Assembly: GCF_027595985.1 (NCBI RefSeq)
Contig: NC_073313.1
Location: 99,559,552 to 99,623,551 of the forward strand
Origin: Sorex araneus
Taxonomy: Eukaryota > Chordata > Mammalia > Eulipotyphla > Soricidae
Direction: 5' to 3'
Length of the DNA: 64,000 nt
Under the pieces are notes generated by a model, which worked only from the letters and a program-made list of their open reading frames with translations, searched no databases and was not told where the DNA came from. Below, one piece after another: positions 34,027-45,280 of this stretch. How positions within the stretch are numbered: position 1 is the stretch's first letter; each line of letters opens with the position of its first letter. The translations under genes were made by a program, and so were the position numbers.

Positions 34027-35145
34027 AGAAAAAACCTCCAACCCCATCAAAAAACGGGGAGAATAAATGAACAGAAGTTTCCTCAGAAAAGAAATACAAA
34101 TGGTCAAAAGGCACATGACAAAATGCTCCACGTCGCTAGTCATCAGGGGGATGCAAATCAAAACAACAATGAGATATTATCTCACACCACAGAGACTGGC
34201 ACACATTCGAAAGAACAAAAGCAATCAGTGCTGGCATGGATGTGAGGAAAAAGGGACGCTCTTTCACAGTTGGTGGGAATGCCATCTGCTCCAGCCTTTC
34301 TGGAAAACAATATAGAAAGTCCTTCCAAAACTAGAAATTGAGCTTCCATACGACCCCGCAATACCACTTCCTGGAATATATCCCAGGATTCAAAAGAGCA
34401 CAGTAGAAATGACACCTGTACCATATGTTCATTGCAGCACTGTTCACAATAGCCAAAATCTAGAAACAACTCAGGTGCCCTAGGACAGATGACTGGTTAA
34501 AGAAACTTTGGTACATCTACACAATGGAATATTATGCAGCTCTTAGGAGAGATGAAGTCATGAAATTTGCTTATAAATGGATAAACATGGAGAGTAACAT
34601 GCTAAGTGAAATGAGTCAGAAAGAGAGGGACAGACACAGAAGGACTGCACTCATTTGTGGAGTATAGAATAACATCACATGAGGCTGATACCCAAGGTCA
34701 GTAGATAGGTACAAGGGCCAGGAGTATTGCCCATAGCTGGAAGCCTGCTTCATGAGCAGAAGGGACAAGGCAGATGGAATAGAGAAGGGATCACTAAGAA
34801 AATTATGGCTTGAGAAATCAGTCGGGATGGGAGATGTGTGCCGAAAATAGATAATGGACCAAACATTATATACTCAGTAGATACATTATCTACTGGTAGA
34901 TACATTATCTACCAAACCTCTCAGTGTCTGTGTTGCAAGCCATAATGCCCAAAAGTAGAATATATGGGGAACACTGTCTGCCATGAAGGCAGGGAGAGGG
35001 TGGGAAAGGGGGAGTGTACCGGGAATATTGGTGGTAGGGAATGTGCACTGGTGGAGGGATGGGTGTTTGATCATTGTGTGATGTAACCCAATATGAAAGC
35101 TTGTAACTATCTCACGTTGATTCATTCAAATTTTTTTTAAAAAGA

Positions 35146-35945
35146 CACCCTAAACACTGATATTAATTATTCCCATTACTCATCTGACAAAGGACTAATA
35201 TACAATATATAAAGCACTGATAGAGCTACATATAAATATAACCCCATCAAAAATAGAGAGAAGAGATGATCGTAAATGAAAATATGCAAATGATCAAAAA
35301 GGCATATTTTTTACTGTTCTACATCACTAACTGTCCGAAAAATTCAAATCAAAATAATGAGGTATGACCTCACACTACAGAACTGAGCACTCATCAAAAA
35401 GAACAAAGTGTGGATGCAGGGGAAAGAGGACCCTCTATCACTGCTGGTGGGAATGTAGACTGGTCCAGCCTTTTGGGAAAACAATATAGACATTTCTCAT
35501 AAAATTAGGAATTGAGCTTCCATTTAACCCAATATTTTCACTTCTTGACATTTACCCCAAGGGCCCAAAAATAGCTATAGAGAAAAGGCACTGCACAGCT
35601 TATGCTCCTTGTAGCACCACTATTCACAATACTAAATCTGGAAAGAACCCAAATGACTGGATATAGAAACTTTAGTTCATACACATGATGGAATATTATT
35701 TATCCATAGTAAAAGATAAAGTCATGCAATTTGTATCATGCTGAGTGAAGGTACACACACACACACACAGAGGAAAATTGTCTGCCATAGAGTCGGAGGT
35801 GTGGGTCAGTGGAAAGGTATCTAGGGACACTGGTGGTGGGAAATGTACACAGGTGAAGGAATGGGTCTTGGAATATTGTAGGATTGAAACCCAATAATGA
35901 ACAAGTTTGTAACTGTATATCTCATGGTGATTAAATTAAAAGATA
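35146..35945 (+). mobile_element. Old L1 3' region
   Basis: ORF2 C-terminal-like sequence (CATCTGACAAAGGACTAATA, GCTGGTGGGAATGTAGACTG) with a 3' UTR and a CTCATGGTGATTAAATTAAA ending. An AC run is at 35753-35769. Confidence 0.7.
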
Positions 35946-36345
35946 AATTAATTTTCAAGAAAAGAAACATATTGGAATAAGAAATGTCCCAAAGCAAAAG
36001 AAATAGAGAACATAATAACCGGTCTTCAATTGAAAACATGCCACAGGGTGCAAGGGCTGTTGGATAGAATAGGAAATGGAACACTTCAACAATGTCAGAG
36101 AGAAGTGTTCAACCCAAAGAAGGAGCGAGATATGAAAAGTAGTAAAGCATAAGCATCAAATCCACCAGTAACAGTACTGTAAAGGAGAGTATCAAAAGTT
36201 ATACAATAATGCCTCTCATCGAGGCAGGTGGGTGTGTGAAAGGGAAACTGGGTGTGCATTGGTGGAAAGAAGTGGGCATTTGTGAAAGGGGTCACTTTAG
36301 AAACATTATATCCCTAATACCGAAGGAGAAATAACTTAGTAATTC
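35946..36345 (+). mobile_element. Diverged L1 3' UTR-like sequence
   Basis: GAGGCAGGTGGGTGTGTGAA and CATTGGTGGAAAGAAGTGGG recall the L1 3' UTR. The first 100 bp are unassigned. Confidence 0.5.
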
Positions 36346-36493
36346 ACTGTCACTTTATTTTTAAAGTTTTTAGAATAAAATAAATATTCCAATATGAGAT
36401 ACAAAGTATAAAGCTATAGCAATGCAAACATCTAGTACAAGGTGTGCTTATATTTATCTTACATGCTGTCTATAAGAACCCAAGGTTACTGAC

Positions 36494-37700
36494 TGTTAGA
36501 TAACATATGTTGTCCTTTCTCCCTTGCCTCAGGTAGCTTAGGTTTATTGAGTTACACCCATCAGAGTGCCCCTGAGGCACTCCCATTCCTGTGTCCTTGT
36601 CTCTATCCTCTTCTTTGTGCTCTTCTTCCCCTATCTGTTAATCACCTATATCCCCAAATCAGACCCTGTGACTTGTAAGGTCAGATTCTTCTAAGGACTC
36701 TGGATTTTGTATATGCAAGTGAAATATTGCTTTTTTCTTCCCTTTTGTACTTTGCATAGTTTACTTTATTTAGAACAATGTCCTTTTTTATAGACAGGAC
36801 ACAAGAAGACAGATAATGCTATGCTTTTGTAACTTGGGAGTTAACAGACTCCAAATAATATTTACTCCTGGGCATCTGTCATATTTATTCGACTTAAACC
36901 TCAGTTGCCCTTAGTTCCTAGCACCCCAAAAGGAGGGTCCCGATGAAGGGATTGGATGGATGCAGGGCAAGCTCTGAGCTACCCTGACATGAAAGAGGGA
37001 CAGGCAAGCATCATAAAATTTATAATAAGTTAAGATCTTGGTCATGAACAAACTTTGTCGTGACCCAAAAAGAAGTAGTATACCTACTAAAAGATATACC
37101 ACATAGTATATAGAAAGTATATCTAAAAGAACTGTATACCTATGCTGTTGGGGTTAGGAAGGACTAGTCTGGACTGAGACCTATAGTCTGGGATATATAG
37201 TGAGATGTCCCCAGAGAAGCAACCCTTTAAACTTAATATATTTCTTATTGTGTCCATACAAAATGACTAGAAATATGACTAAGACATAAATGTAAGAGGA
37301 CCATTTAAATGGATCTGGACTAAGGAAAGGGGAAAGCAATATACCCCTAGATCGTTTTCCACCCTTGGACGAATCTCCTTGCATGATGAGTTTTTGTTCT
37401 AGAAGAATTTTCCCCCAAATTAAGGGCTTGACATCTGTTGATTGTACAACCACACCTATGTGTAATTGTCATCCCCAACCCTTGATGATTTCTCTATAAC
37501 TAATGCAGTGAGACTATTTTGGCAGGCAGAGTGAGACTAGGATGGAGATCAGAATAAATGGTGACTGATCACTAACCAACTTGGCCACCATTTCCTCCTA
37601 TGTTGGCCCATCGCTATTGACCATCCAGGGTAGGGAAGTGGCTCCTGGCCACCGAACACATGCAGGTGGCTCGCACCCACGAATATTGAACACACATCTG
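36494..37700 (+). repeat. 5' LTR of the family B provirus
   Basis: Begins TGTTAGATAACATA. It matches 42507-43635 along most of its length (GCCTCAGGTAGCTTAGG, CTGTGACTTGTAAGGTCAG, ATCTGTTGATTGTACAACCA). Compared with the 3' LTR it has an extra A/T-rich block of about 50 bp near 37072-37125 and another of about 30 bp near 36714-36745. The right boundary is approximate. Confidence 0.75.
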
Positions 37701-37781
37701 GACTCCCTGTGTGGGCCTGAATCATTAACTCGTGAAACAGAAAGGTAAGGACAGCTTTCGGTGGATTCCCCACTCTAGGAA

Positions 37782-39509
37782 GTGAGTGTCAAAACAGAAT
37801 TTTGGAGTGCTGTGAGTTATATTACTAGCCGTATCTCCCCACTAAGATGGGACAAAAACAGTGCTGGATCAAGTCCTTTCAAAATTTTTCACACCAAACT
37901 GAACATGGTAATTTATTTATTGAATTGGTTAGGCTTTTCTCACATAGAAATGGACATCGTGTTTCTCGGGACCAAGCCCAGTCCTGCCTCAAAACTCTAC
38001 AAATCCCATCCTTGGTTTCCTGATAAGGGCATTTTGGAGACCAAGGTTTGGAAAAAGATTAAGGATAATGTCTTCAAGGAATTTAAAGGGGGGGTCTCAG
38101 ATCTTCCAACAATTCTGGATAAGTTGGGAAATTGTTATTCCATCATTAAAGCTTTGGCAGGTACCACTGAGAACGTTAGGTATGTAACGGGAGGCTTTTC
38201 TCAGGAGTTAAACAGAATTTCAAGATTGAGGATGAAACAAAGAGTTTCTACTGCTGGGAGTGCTATGCCCTCAGCTCCTCTCATACTCAAGTCTTGAAAT
38301 AAACTCGATGCTCAGTGCGTGGCTCCTCCCATACCCAAGCCCTGGAACAGTCTCAACAAGATTCCAGCAGAAATGCGTTCGCAAATTAAAAATCTTTATG
38401 TTGCTGGTGAATTAGTGTTCCCTACTGATATCAAGCTAGAGAGGCCCCCTATCTCCTCCATATGATTCCATTTCCAGTGGATCAAATGAAATTGTTGTGG
38501 ATAATGAGCCAGCTACCACTTCTTCAGATTATGAGTACGAGAGAAGCTGAATAGGGAAGGCTTCTCACAGAGGCCACTGCTCCTCAGCCAAATGGCCTCC
38601 AGGCCACTTGGGAAATGCTCCTGATCAGAACTTACAGCTGAAACCTCTTAACCATAAGTGGTTGATACCACCCAGACCTCACGAGCTCCGTCTCTTTTTC
38701 CCGGTCCAGTTGTAGAAAGATCAGCCCCAATCTTATGAAGGGTTAAGTATTGATTCACTCAGTTATTTAAAAAAAGGCCTGTGCTTCATATAGACCTACA
38801 TCTCTGTACTGTAAGGAGTGTCTTATAGGCGGGAGTAAAAAGAGCTGTTGGATGCCCCAAGATTTTCACATGGTCACTAAAGTATGCTTAAGCCCTTCCC
38901 AGTGGAGGATGTAGTTCTTTGATAAGGCCAAGGCAAAACTACATGACCTAGGTCATTCTGGAAGAAAAATTTTAGGGGCCAAATTTATTTATGAGATATT
39001 AATAGGTGAAGGGAAATGGCATGACCCAAAAAAGCAAGTCACCTTGCCTTGTGCTGTTTTTACTCATGTTCATGAGGCAGCTCTGTGGGCTTTGGGGAAG
39101 ATTGATGCAGATGCCGAACTTAAGGGAAACTATAGAAAGATTGTTCAGGGGGCCTCGGAAGCATATGCAGACTTTATAGGGAGGTTGACAGATACAGTTG
39201 AGATGCGGGTTAAGTGTAAAGCAGCTCAGCAAAACCTGTTGAAACAATTAGCCTTTGAAAATGCTAATGAGGATTCTCAGGCTGTTCTCCACCCCATTAA
39301 GGAGAAGGAGGACATAACGGGGTACTTGAAGACTTGTTGAAATGTCATTTATATCAGAGATGCAAGATCAGTGCAAATGTTTCAATTGTGGGAAATCAGA
39401 CCACTTTATAAGGACTTCAGGGCAACCCCCAATCCTGTGAGAACACTGTCTTGACTTTGCCCATAATGCCGTAAGGAAAATCATTGGGCCAGAGATTGTT
39501 CCTTCAATT
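37782..39509 (+). pseudogene. Retroviral gag remnant
   Basis: Gag forms the virion core. An open stretch of 171 codons (37782-38297) has a matrix-like region with HPWFPDKG and KVWKKI, typical of betaretroviral matrix. A second open stretch (39044-39340) is capsid, with the major homology region QGASEAYADFIGRL at about 39146. Two zinc knuckles follow: 39378-39419 reads C-x2-C-x4-H-x4-S, so the last Cys is lost, and 39458-39499 has C-x2-C-x4-H-x4-C with a stop codon inside. Frameshifts separate the parts. Confidence 0.8.
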
Positions 39510-40054
39510 TTGACATAGCTGATGTCCCAAAATCAGAAAACTGGCAGTAGGGCCAGCCCTAGGCCCCGCAAAATCAGGGGGTGTTCCCAGCTGCAGTCCT
39601 TCTCCCCAATGTGGAGTTTTAGAGCTCCTATCAGTAGATTCACTGCAACTAGCCACAGCAAGTAGTGCCACCTTGAATATTCCCTGCCTTGATACAGTTA
39701 TGATAACTCCCAATGTCCCTACAAACTAAGGGACGATATTTGAACTCCAAAGTTGAAAGGGGGGTTGCTCAGGTGAACCTTACAAGTAACACATGTGGTT
39801 TTCATGGTTATCTGGAGGTTTTCCTGGCAGTGAAGGTAAAGGCATTTCTGACCCTTGACTCTATCCCTCATGGAGAGCATATAGATACTCATAAACCAGC
39901 AGTTGAATTCAGGGGACTAGGAACTGTTCCATGTATGGGATATGTGGAGCAAAGTTCTGCACTTAATGGGCATCAGGTTTTGAGTCAGGACAACAGTGAG
40001 GGAATTTGGCATCAAAGAATTGTGTCCATTGGTGAATTTGCACTGGCAAACTGA
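39510..40054 (+). pseudogene. Retroviral dUTPase-like remnant
   Basis: A 113-codon open stretch (39713-40054) carries a PHGEHI segment like the GERIAQ motif of dUTPases, in the position where betaretroviruses have dUTPase fused before protease. An intact protease active-site triplet (DTGA or DSGA) was not seen. Assignment is by position and weak motif. Confidence 0.45.
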
Positions 40055-40589
40055 GCAGAATGTTATGTAAAGGAGCTCAGCTCCCCTGAGAGCTGTTGGT
40101 CAGGTCAGTCTTCAATATTTCTGATCTTAATTCCCAAGATAATCTGCCAGGAATGAAGACTGGATAACCAACTCTCAGGCCTTTTCTCAGATCCTATGGT
40201 GATGTTACAGTTCCAAGGAAGGTTATTCAAAGACTCGGGCTGGTACAGTTTATTTGGTGGGCAGGGGAGTAAACTTCCACTTCTAGTTCATGAGATTCCA
40301 TCTCTGGTAAAATGGCTTCAGGGCCAGTGGATAGGTGATTGCTTATTAACCCAGGAGGCACAGAGATGCCTCATTCATGGGTACTCACCCACTCTACCGT
40401 TACAGATGCTGTGTCTGGTGAGGAACAGAAGCATTGTCATCAGAATACTTCGGCTTGTGTGTGTATGATTATGAAGCAGGTTACTTTTGATAGTGGAAAA
40501 GAGCTTCTAATGCAGATTGTAGCTCACCAAATTGGTTTATTTACTCCCCCATGTCCCAAGGCCTGCAAATGTCATCTCAGATTCAGCTT
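40055..40589 (+). pseudogene. Unassigned pol remnant; reverse transcriptase not found
   Basis: Only about 0.5 kb separates the dUTPase-like part from RNase H. A betaretroviral RT needs roughly 0.9 kb or more, and no Y-x-D-D motif was seen, so most of RT is probably deleted. Open pieces 40196-40468 and 40339-40698 match nothing I recognise with confidence. Confidence 0.4.
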
Positions 40590-41580
40590 AGTTGGTGGGT
40601 CTCTTCCGTGGTATCATGACTGCTTCTCTACTTGCCACAGATCCTATAGTTCAACAATTGCTTCAGCAACTACAGCCTATTTTACAAAGGCTCAATAAAC
40701 CTGTTTTATTACTCATATCAAGTCTAAGTCTGTTTTTCCTGGACCAGTGGCTCTGGGAAATAAAGTTGCTGATATCTTGATGGTGCCAATTTTTACGTTG
40801 GCTGAAAAAGAGCCCCAGGACTTACACACAGATGTCCGCTGCCTTCATGTTCACCATAATATCCCAGTATGAGAGGCCAGGCATACTGTCTGTGCTTGCT
40901 CTATCTGTGCTCCCTTATACTGCATGTGCCCCCCCTCCGCCCCCCGCAATGTGACTACAGCTAATACCTGAGATCTACAGACCAATTAGTTATGGCAAAT
41001 GGATATTACACATGTCACATTCTTTCCACAAAATCTTTTCTCCTTGTAGCTATAGATAATCATTCCCACTTCCTATGGGTCGTTCCCATGTCTTCAAAGA
41101 GACCCGGAACATTTTGCTCCGTTCTAGTACAATTTTTTCTGTAACAGCCATTCTCTCTACTATTAAAATGGACAGTGGTCCAGCATATACTAGTAAAGCT
41201 TTTCAATCATTCTGTAATGAATGGCAAATTAAACGCATTACTGTAGTCCCATATAACCCACAGGGACAAGGAATAATTGAGCGTGCCCATAGAACTCTCA
41301 AAACAGTTATTAGAAACAAAAAAAGGAGGTATGCCTCTGTTTGACTCCTTGTCCTTGGCATTATTTTCTTTAAACTTTTAAAATTTATCTCAAGGAGAGC
41401 CCTATACAACAGCTAAAATGCATTGTCAGATAGGTGCACATTCTCAGGAAACTATTAATACTCCTATTTGGATTAAAATTGACAAAGAATGGGGAGCAGG
41501 GAAACTCCTCATTCAAGAAAAAAAAGCTATGCTTTTGTTTCAACAGATGATAGCCCCACTTAGAAATTTTGGGTCTAATT
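40590..41580 (+). pseudogene. Retroviral RNase H C-terminus and integrase remnant
   Basis: Integrase inserts viral DNA into the host. Near 40735-40775 is a PGPVALGNKVAD block, the usual end of betaretroviral RNase H. An H-H...C-C zinc-binding region follows near 40835-40915. The catalytic core has Asp at 41002, Asp at 41171 and Glu at 41279. The last two are exactly 35 residues apart and lie in one open frame (41075-41344). A stop and frameshift separate the first Asp, so the enzyme is dead. Confidence 0.8.
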
Positions 41581-41975
41581 ATGTCTCATGAGGAGTCAAA
41601 TTCTTCTGCCTGATTTGGCCCTCAGACCCTCAGAGACTCCACAACACTACAAATTCCAGCCCTGAGCCATAGTCAAACTGATTTCAGCTGGAAGTCACAA
41701 GGAAATCAAAGGAGAAGCCAGCGTCAGAGAACCTGCAGCTAAAAGCCTCTATATCCTTTAATATATCATGAGGTCACATTAAGAACTTTCCTTACACCTC
41801 TATTTTACAGGTTGTGCAAATTCCAGGACCCTGCATTTGGACTAACAATTCCTTCCTTCTACCCCCTCCATGGAATTCACAGACGCATCACTTCCCAAAC
41901 ATGGAAGGAACACATTTTATTAGGAACACCTTTTTATTTCTCTTTTGGATCCCCGTTTGTACTGGAGCTCCACCT

Positions 41976-42059
<84 letters not shown>

Positions 42060-42490
42060 GCTCCCGGTCATGGATTTGTACCAAAACCTGATGCTCAAAG
42101 TCTCTGATAACTTACAAGAGTTTTTCCTCACACATAAGCTAGGTCACACATGTATGGCTGCCAATAAACCTCGTCAGAGAATGTCTGTGTATCTCTACTG
42201 AAGGACTTGTGACACTTGCTCCAGTGCTCCCTGAAATTCATCAAATTCCTAATAGTTGCTCCCCTGGGACTCATTGCTGTGACCACTACCGCTGCTATTG
42301 CAGGAACAGGTTTTTAAACCTCACTAACAATGCACAATTTTGTCAAAACTTGACAAAATGACTCTTATCACGTCTGGACAGTGCAGGCCACATTCAACCA
42401 TGACATTGAGCAACTATTGAACAACATTATTATAAGCACTGTTCTGGTTAAGGAACAAGTTGAAATTTCAATTTTTGCATTTTGCAAACA
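41581..42490 (+). pseudogene. Probable env remnant
   Basis: Position between integrase and the 3' LTR implies env. Short pieces near 41815-41975 and an alanine/threonine-rich hydrophobic patch near 42270-42310, reminiscent of a transmembrane-subunit fusion peptide, support this weakly. A long CT repeat interrupts the region and no continuous frame exists. Confidence 0.5.
41976..42059 (+). repeat. (CT)n microsatellite
   Basis: About 84 bp of nearly pure CT dinucleotide with one TTT interruption near 42048, inside the env remnant. The Ser-Leu open frames here are translations of this repeat. Confidence 0.97.
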
Positions 42491-42506
42491 GTAAAGTGGG
42501 AGATAC

Positions 42507-43635
42507 TGGATAACATTGTTTTTTTTCCTTTTCCCCTTGCCTCAGGTAACTTAGGTTTATTGAGTTACACCCATCACAGTGCCCCTGAGGCATTCCCATT
42601 TCTCTGTGTTTGTCTCTAACCTCTCCTTTGTGGTCAGCTTCCCCTATCTGCTAATCACCTATATCCTCAAATCAGACCCTGTGACTTGTAAGGTCAGGTC
42701 CTTCTAAGGACTCTGGATTTTGTATATACAAGTTTATCCTTTGCATAGTTTACTTTATTTAGAACAATGTCCTTTTTGTATAGACACAGGAAGACAGATA
42801 ATGCTATGCTTTTGTAACTTGGGAGTTAATTGACTCCAAGTAATATTTACTCCTGGGCATCTGTCATATTTATTCGACTTAAACCTCAGTTGCCCTTAGT
42901 TTCTAGCACCCCAAAAGGAGGGTCCCGATGAAGGGATTGGATGGATGCAGGGCAAGCTCTGAGCTACCCTGACATGAAAGAGGGACAGCCAAGCACCATA
43001 AAATGTATAAGTTAAGATCTTGGTCATGAACAAACTTTGTCGTGACCCAAAAAAAGTAACTGTATACCTACGCTGTTGGCGTTTGGTAGGACTAATCTGG
43101 CCTGAGGCCTATAGTCTGGGATATATAGTGAGATGCCCCCTGGGAAGTAACCCTGTAAGCTTAATATATTTCTTATTGTGTCCATACAAAATGACTAGAA
43201 ATATGATTAAGACATAAATGTAAGATGACCATTTAAATGGATCTGGACTAAGGAAAGGGGAACGCAATACACCACTAGAAGGTGTTCCATCCTTGAACGA
43301 ATCTCCTTGCATGATGAGTTTTTGTCTTAGAAGAATTTTCCCCTGAGAGAAGGGCTTGACATCTGTTGATTGTACAACCACACCTATGTGTAATTGCCAT
43401 CCCCAACCCTTGATGATTTCTCTATAGCTAATGCAGTGAGACTATTTTGGCAGGCAGAGTGAGACTAGGATGGAGATTGGAATAAACCATTGCTGATCAC
43501 TAACCAACTTGGCCACCGTTTCCTCCTATGTTGGCCCATCACCATTGGCCATCCAGGGTAGGGAAGTGGATCCTGGACACTTAACACATGCAAGTAGCTT
43601 GCACCCACACATATTAAATGCACAACTGAGAATCT
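42507..43635 (+). repeat. 3' LTR of the family B provirus
   Basis: Begins TGGATAACATTG, just after a purine-rich stretch (GTAAAGTGGGAGA, 42491-42503) that may be the polypurine tract. It matches the 5' LTR through to about 43635, with substitutions and indels. The right edge is approximate. Confidence 0.75.
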
Positions 43636-43764
43636 CTGCAACAACACTGAGAAATACTGCATGGGGATTTCTCCTCTCCCTCCTCTTCTCCCTTGTCCTT
43701 TTCGTCTTTTACTCCTTCCTTTTTTGTTAGAAAATGTCCTTTATTTTCTTTGATTTTCCTTGTT

Positions 43765-43928
43765 TACTTTTTGGGTCACACCCAGCGATACACAGGGGTC
43801 ACTCCTGGCTCTGCACTCAGGAATTACCCCGGCCATGCTCAGGGGACCATGTGGGATGCTGGGAATTGAACCCGGGTTGGCCGCGTGCAAGACAAACGCC
43901 CTGCCCGCTCTGCTATTGCTCCAGCCCC
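43765..43928 (-). mobile_element. SOR-type SINE
   Basis: Reverse-complement copy from TTACTTTTTGGGTCACACCC to CTCCAGCCCC, with a small deletion in the body (ACCCCGGCCATGC). Confidence 0.88.
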
Positions 43929-43949
43929 TCCTTCATTTTTTTCTTCTTG

Positions 43950-44095
43950 GGATCACAGAACTATTACAGTGAGTAGAGTACTTGTCCTGCATTTGAACGG
44001 CACTCCATATGGTCCCCCAAGCATCACAAGCAGTGATCCCTGAGTGCAGAGTCAGAAGTCATGAGCAACACCAATGTGACTCCAAACCAAAACTA
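43950..44095 (+). mobile_element. Degenerate SOR-type SINE
   Basis: Body blocks CACTCCATATGGTCCCCCAA and GATCCCTGAGTGCAGAGTCA are clear; the head is poorly preserved. Confidence 0.65.
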
Positions 44096-44223
44096 AACAA
44101 ATTATCAGGAAAGCAAAGAAAATAAAAGGCATGGTTAATGTTCACACAAAACAGAAAAGGTTTCTGCCTTCAGGGATCATTATGTTCCACTGTTATGTAG
44201 TTCAATAGATATATAATATAAAG

Positions 44224-44460
44224 CACTGTCGTCCCACTGTTCATCAATTTTCTCGAGTGGGCAACAGTAACGTCTCCATTGTGACACTTATTGTTACTGT
44301 TTTTGGCACATCGAACATGTCATGGGTAGCTTGCCAGGCTCTGCTGTGCAGGCGGGATACTCTTGGTAGTTTGCCAGGCTCTCCAAGAGGGACAGAAGTA
44401 TAAAAACTGGGTCAACCGCATGCAAGGGAAACACCCTACCCGCTCTGCTATTGGTCCAGT
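44224..44460 (-). mobile_element. SINE-B, complete copy with tRNA-like head
   Basis: Read minus: a head like that of the SOR-type SINE (CAGAGCGGGTAGGGTGTTT, then a TGCATGCGG block) joins a different body (GGCAAACTACCAAGAGTATC, GCAGAGCCTGGCAAGCTACC) and the GTCGACAG-free tail GACGACAGTGCTTTA. It shows that SINE-B begins with the same type of head as the SOR-type SINE. Confidence 0.75.
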
Positions 44461-44834
44461 CCTCCATATAATATAAAACGGAATTTAAAAGTAAACCCCC
44501 CCCTTAATAAAAACAAAAGGTTAATGTAATTTCTAAATTAGTTTATTTAATGCCAAACAAAGAATATATATACATAAATAACTTAAACTTCGAAGTGATA
44601 TGGTAATTTCACATGTCAGTAAGATCTTGAAATGCAGTGCATTATTTCAAAATATTAACAACATTAATACATTAATTTCGCATTTTCATAACAAAATCAT
44701 TCAAGTGCACAGTGATAATTCAAAGAGAAAACAATATTCACAAGTTATATATAATTTTAACATTTTTCTAAGTCTGAAATACAACAAGTTGTTACAAAAT
44801 GGAAATATTAAGAACAAAACATTAACATATAAAT
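44461..44834. other. No recognisable feature (possible 3' UTR of the PRAME-like gene)
   Basis: AT-rich single-copy-looking sequence. It may be transcribed on the minus strand as 3' UTR, but nothing in the sequence proves it. Confidence 0.3.
44542..44547 (-). promoter_or_regulatory. Possible poly(A) signal downstream of the PRAME-like gene
   Basis: The plus strand reads TTTATT, so the minus strand has AATAAA about 0.73 kb past the stop codon. I saw no nearer canonical hexamer. A 3' UTR reaching this far would include the old SINE at 44835-44990. This is a guess from position only. Confidence 0.25.
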
Positions 44835-44990
44835 TCACTGTGCATTCTTTAGTCTTAGGTATGTCAAACTGAGTTCGGTTCCCAGTACCCTATTTGGTCC
44901 CCCCGAGCTCTCCAGGAGTGAGCCCTGAGCCAAGAGCCAGGAGGAAGTCCAAAGTACATCAGATGTGGCTCCAAAGCAAACAAAACCAAG
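44835..44990 (+). mobile_element. Degenerate SOR-type SINE
   Basis: GGTTCCCAGTACCCTATTTG and GAGCCAAGAGCCAGGAGGAA correspond to the SINE body. It lies opposite to, and downstream of, the PRAME-like gene. Confidence 0.65.
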
Positions 44991-45280
44991 TCCAAAAAAA
45001 CCTCTCTGAGGTATTAACATGGAAGCCATGAGCTGAGGGCTGAATAGCAAAAGAGGGCCAACAAGAATTGAGTAGAGTAAGATTCTTAAACAGTAGAATA
45101 GTATGTATCTCTACAATTTTGGGCATCAGGAAAACCAATGTGTATTTTAACATGCTGGTCCTGGGGATACAGGGTTTGTTAAGCCGCATACAAATATGAG
45201 CCACTGATGGAACATGCCAGCAACAATGTGTTAATGGCTCCACATCAATGTTGAAGCAATTACTTGTACTGTGAAAGTAA

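Larger units (their letters stand above)
29195..35145 (+). mobile_element. Near-full-length L1 (inactive)
   Basis: It contains all parts of an L1 in order: a GC-rich 5' region with repeated units (29200-29690), ORF1 (about 29965-30620), ORF2 endonuclease (about 30790-31740), reverse transcriptase (32072-32950), ORF2 C-terminus (34067-34315) and 3' UTR ending CTATCTCACGTTGATTC. Both ORFs carry stops and frameshifts, and a 58-bp insertion breaks it at 33969. It cannot encode a working protein but shows the architecture of the shrew L1. Confidence 0.88.
36494..43640 (+). mobile_element. Defective endogenous retrovirus, betaretrovirus-like (family B)
   Basis: Two related LTRs enclose decayed gag, dUTPase, RNase H, integrase and a weak env region in normal order on the plus strand. 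Matrix, capsid and zinc-knuckle features and the gag-side dUTPase position fit the betaretrovirus-like class. All frames are broken by stops and frameshifts, and most of reverse transcriptase appears to be deleted, so it cannot be functional. The LTR start TGTTAGATAAC is supported by a third LTR copy at 28007. The right end and host target-site duplication could not be settled. Confidence 0.85.

Noticed and set aside
41812-42201. Serine-leucine-rich 129-codon frame
   Set aside because: Most of it is the translated CT microsatellite in the env remnant.
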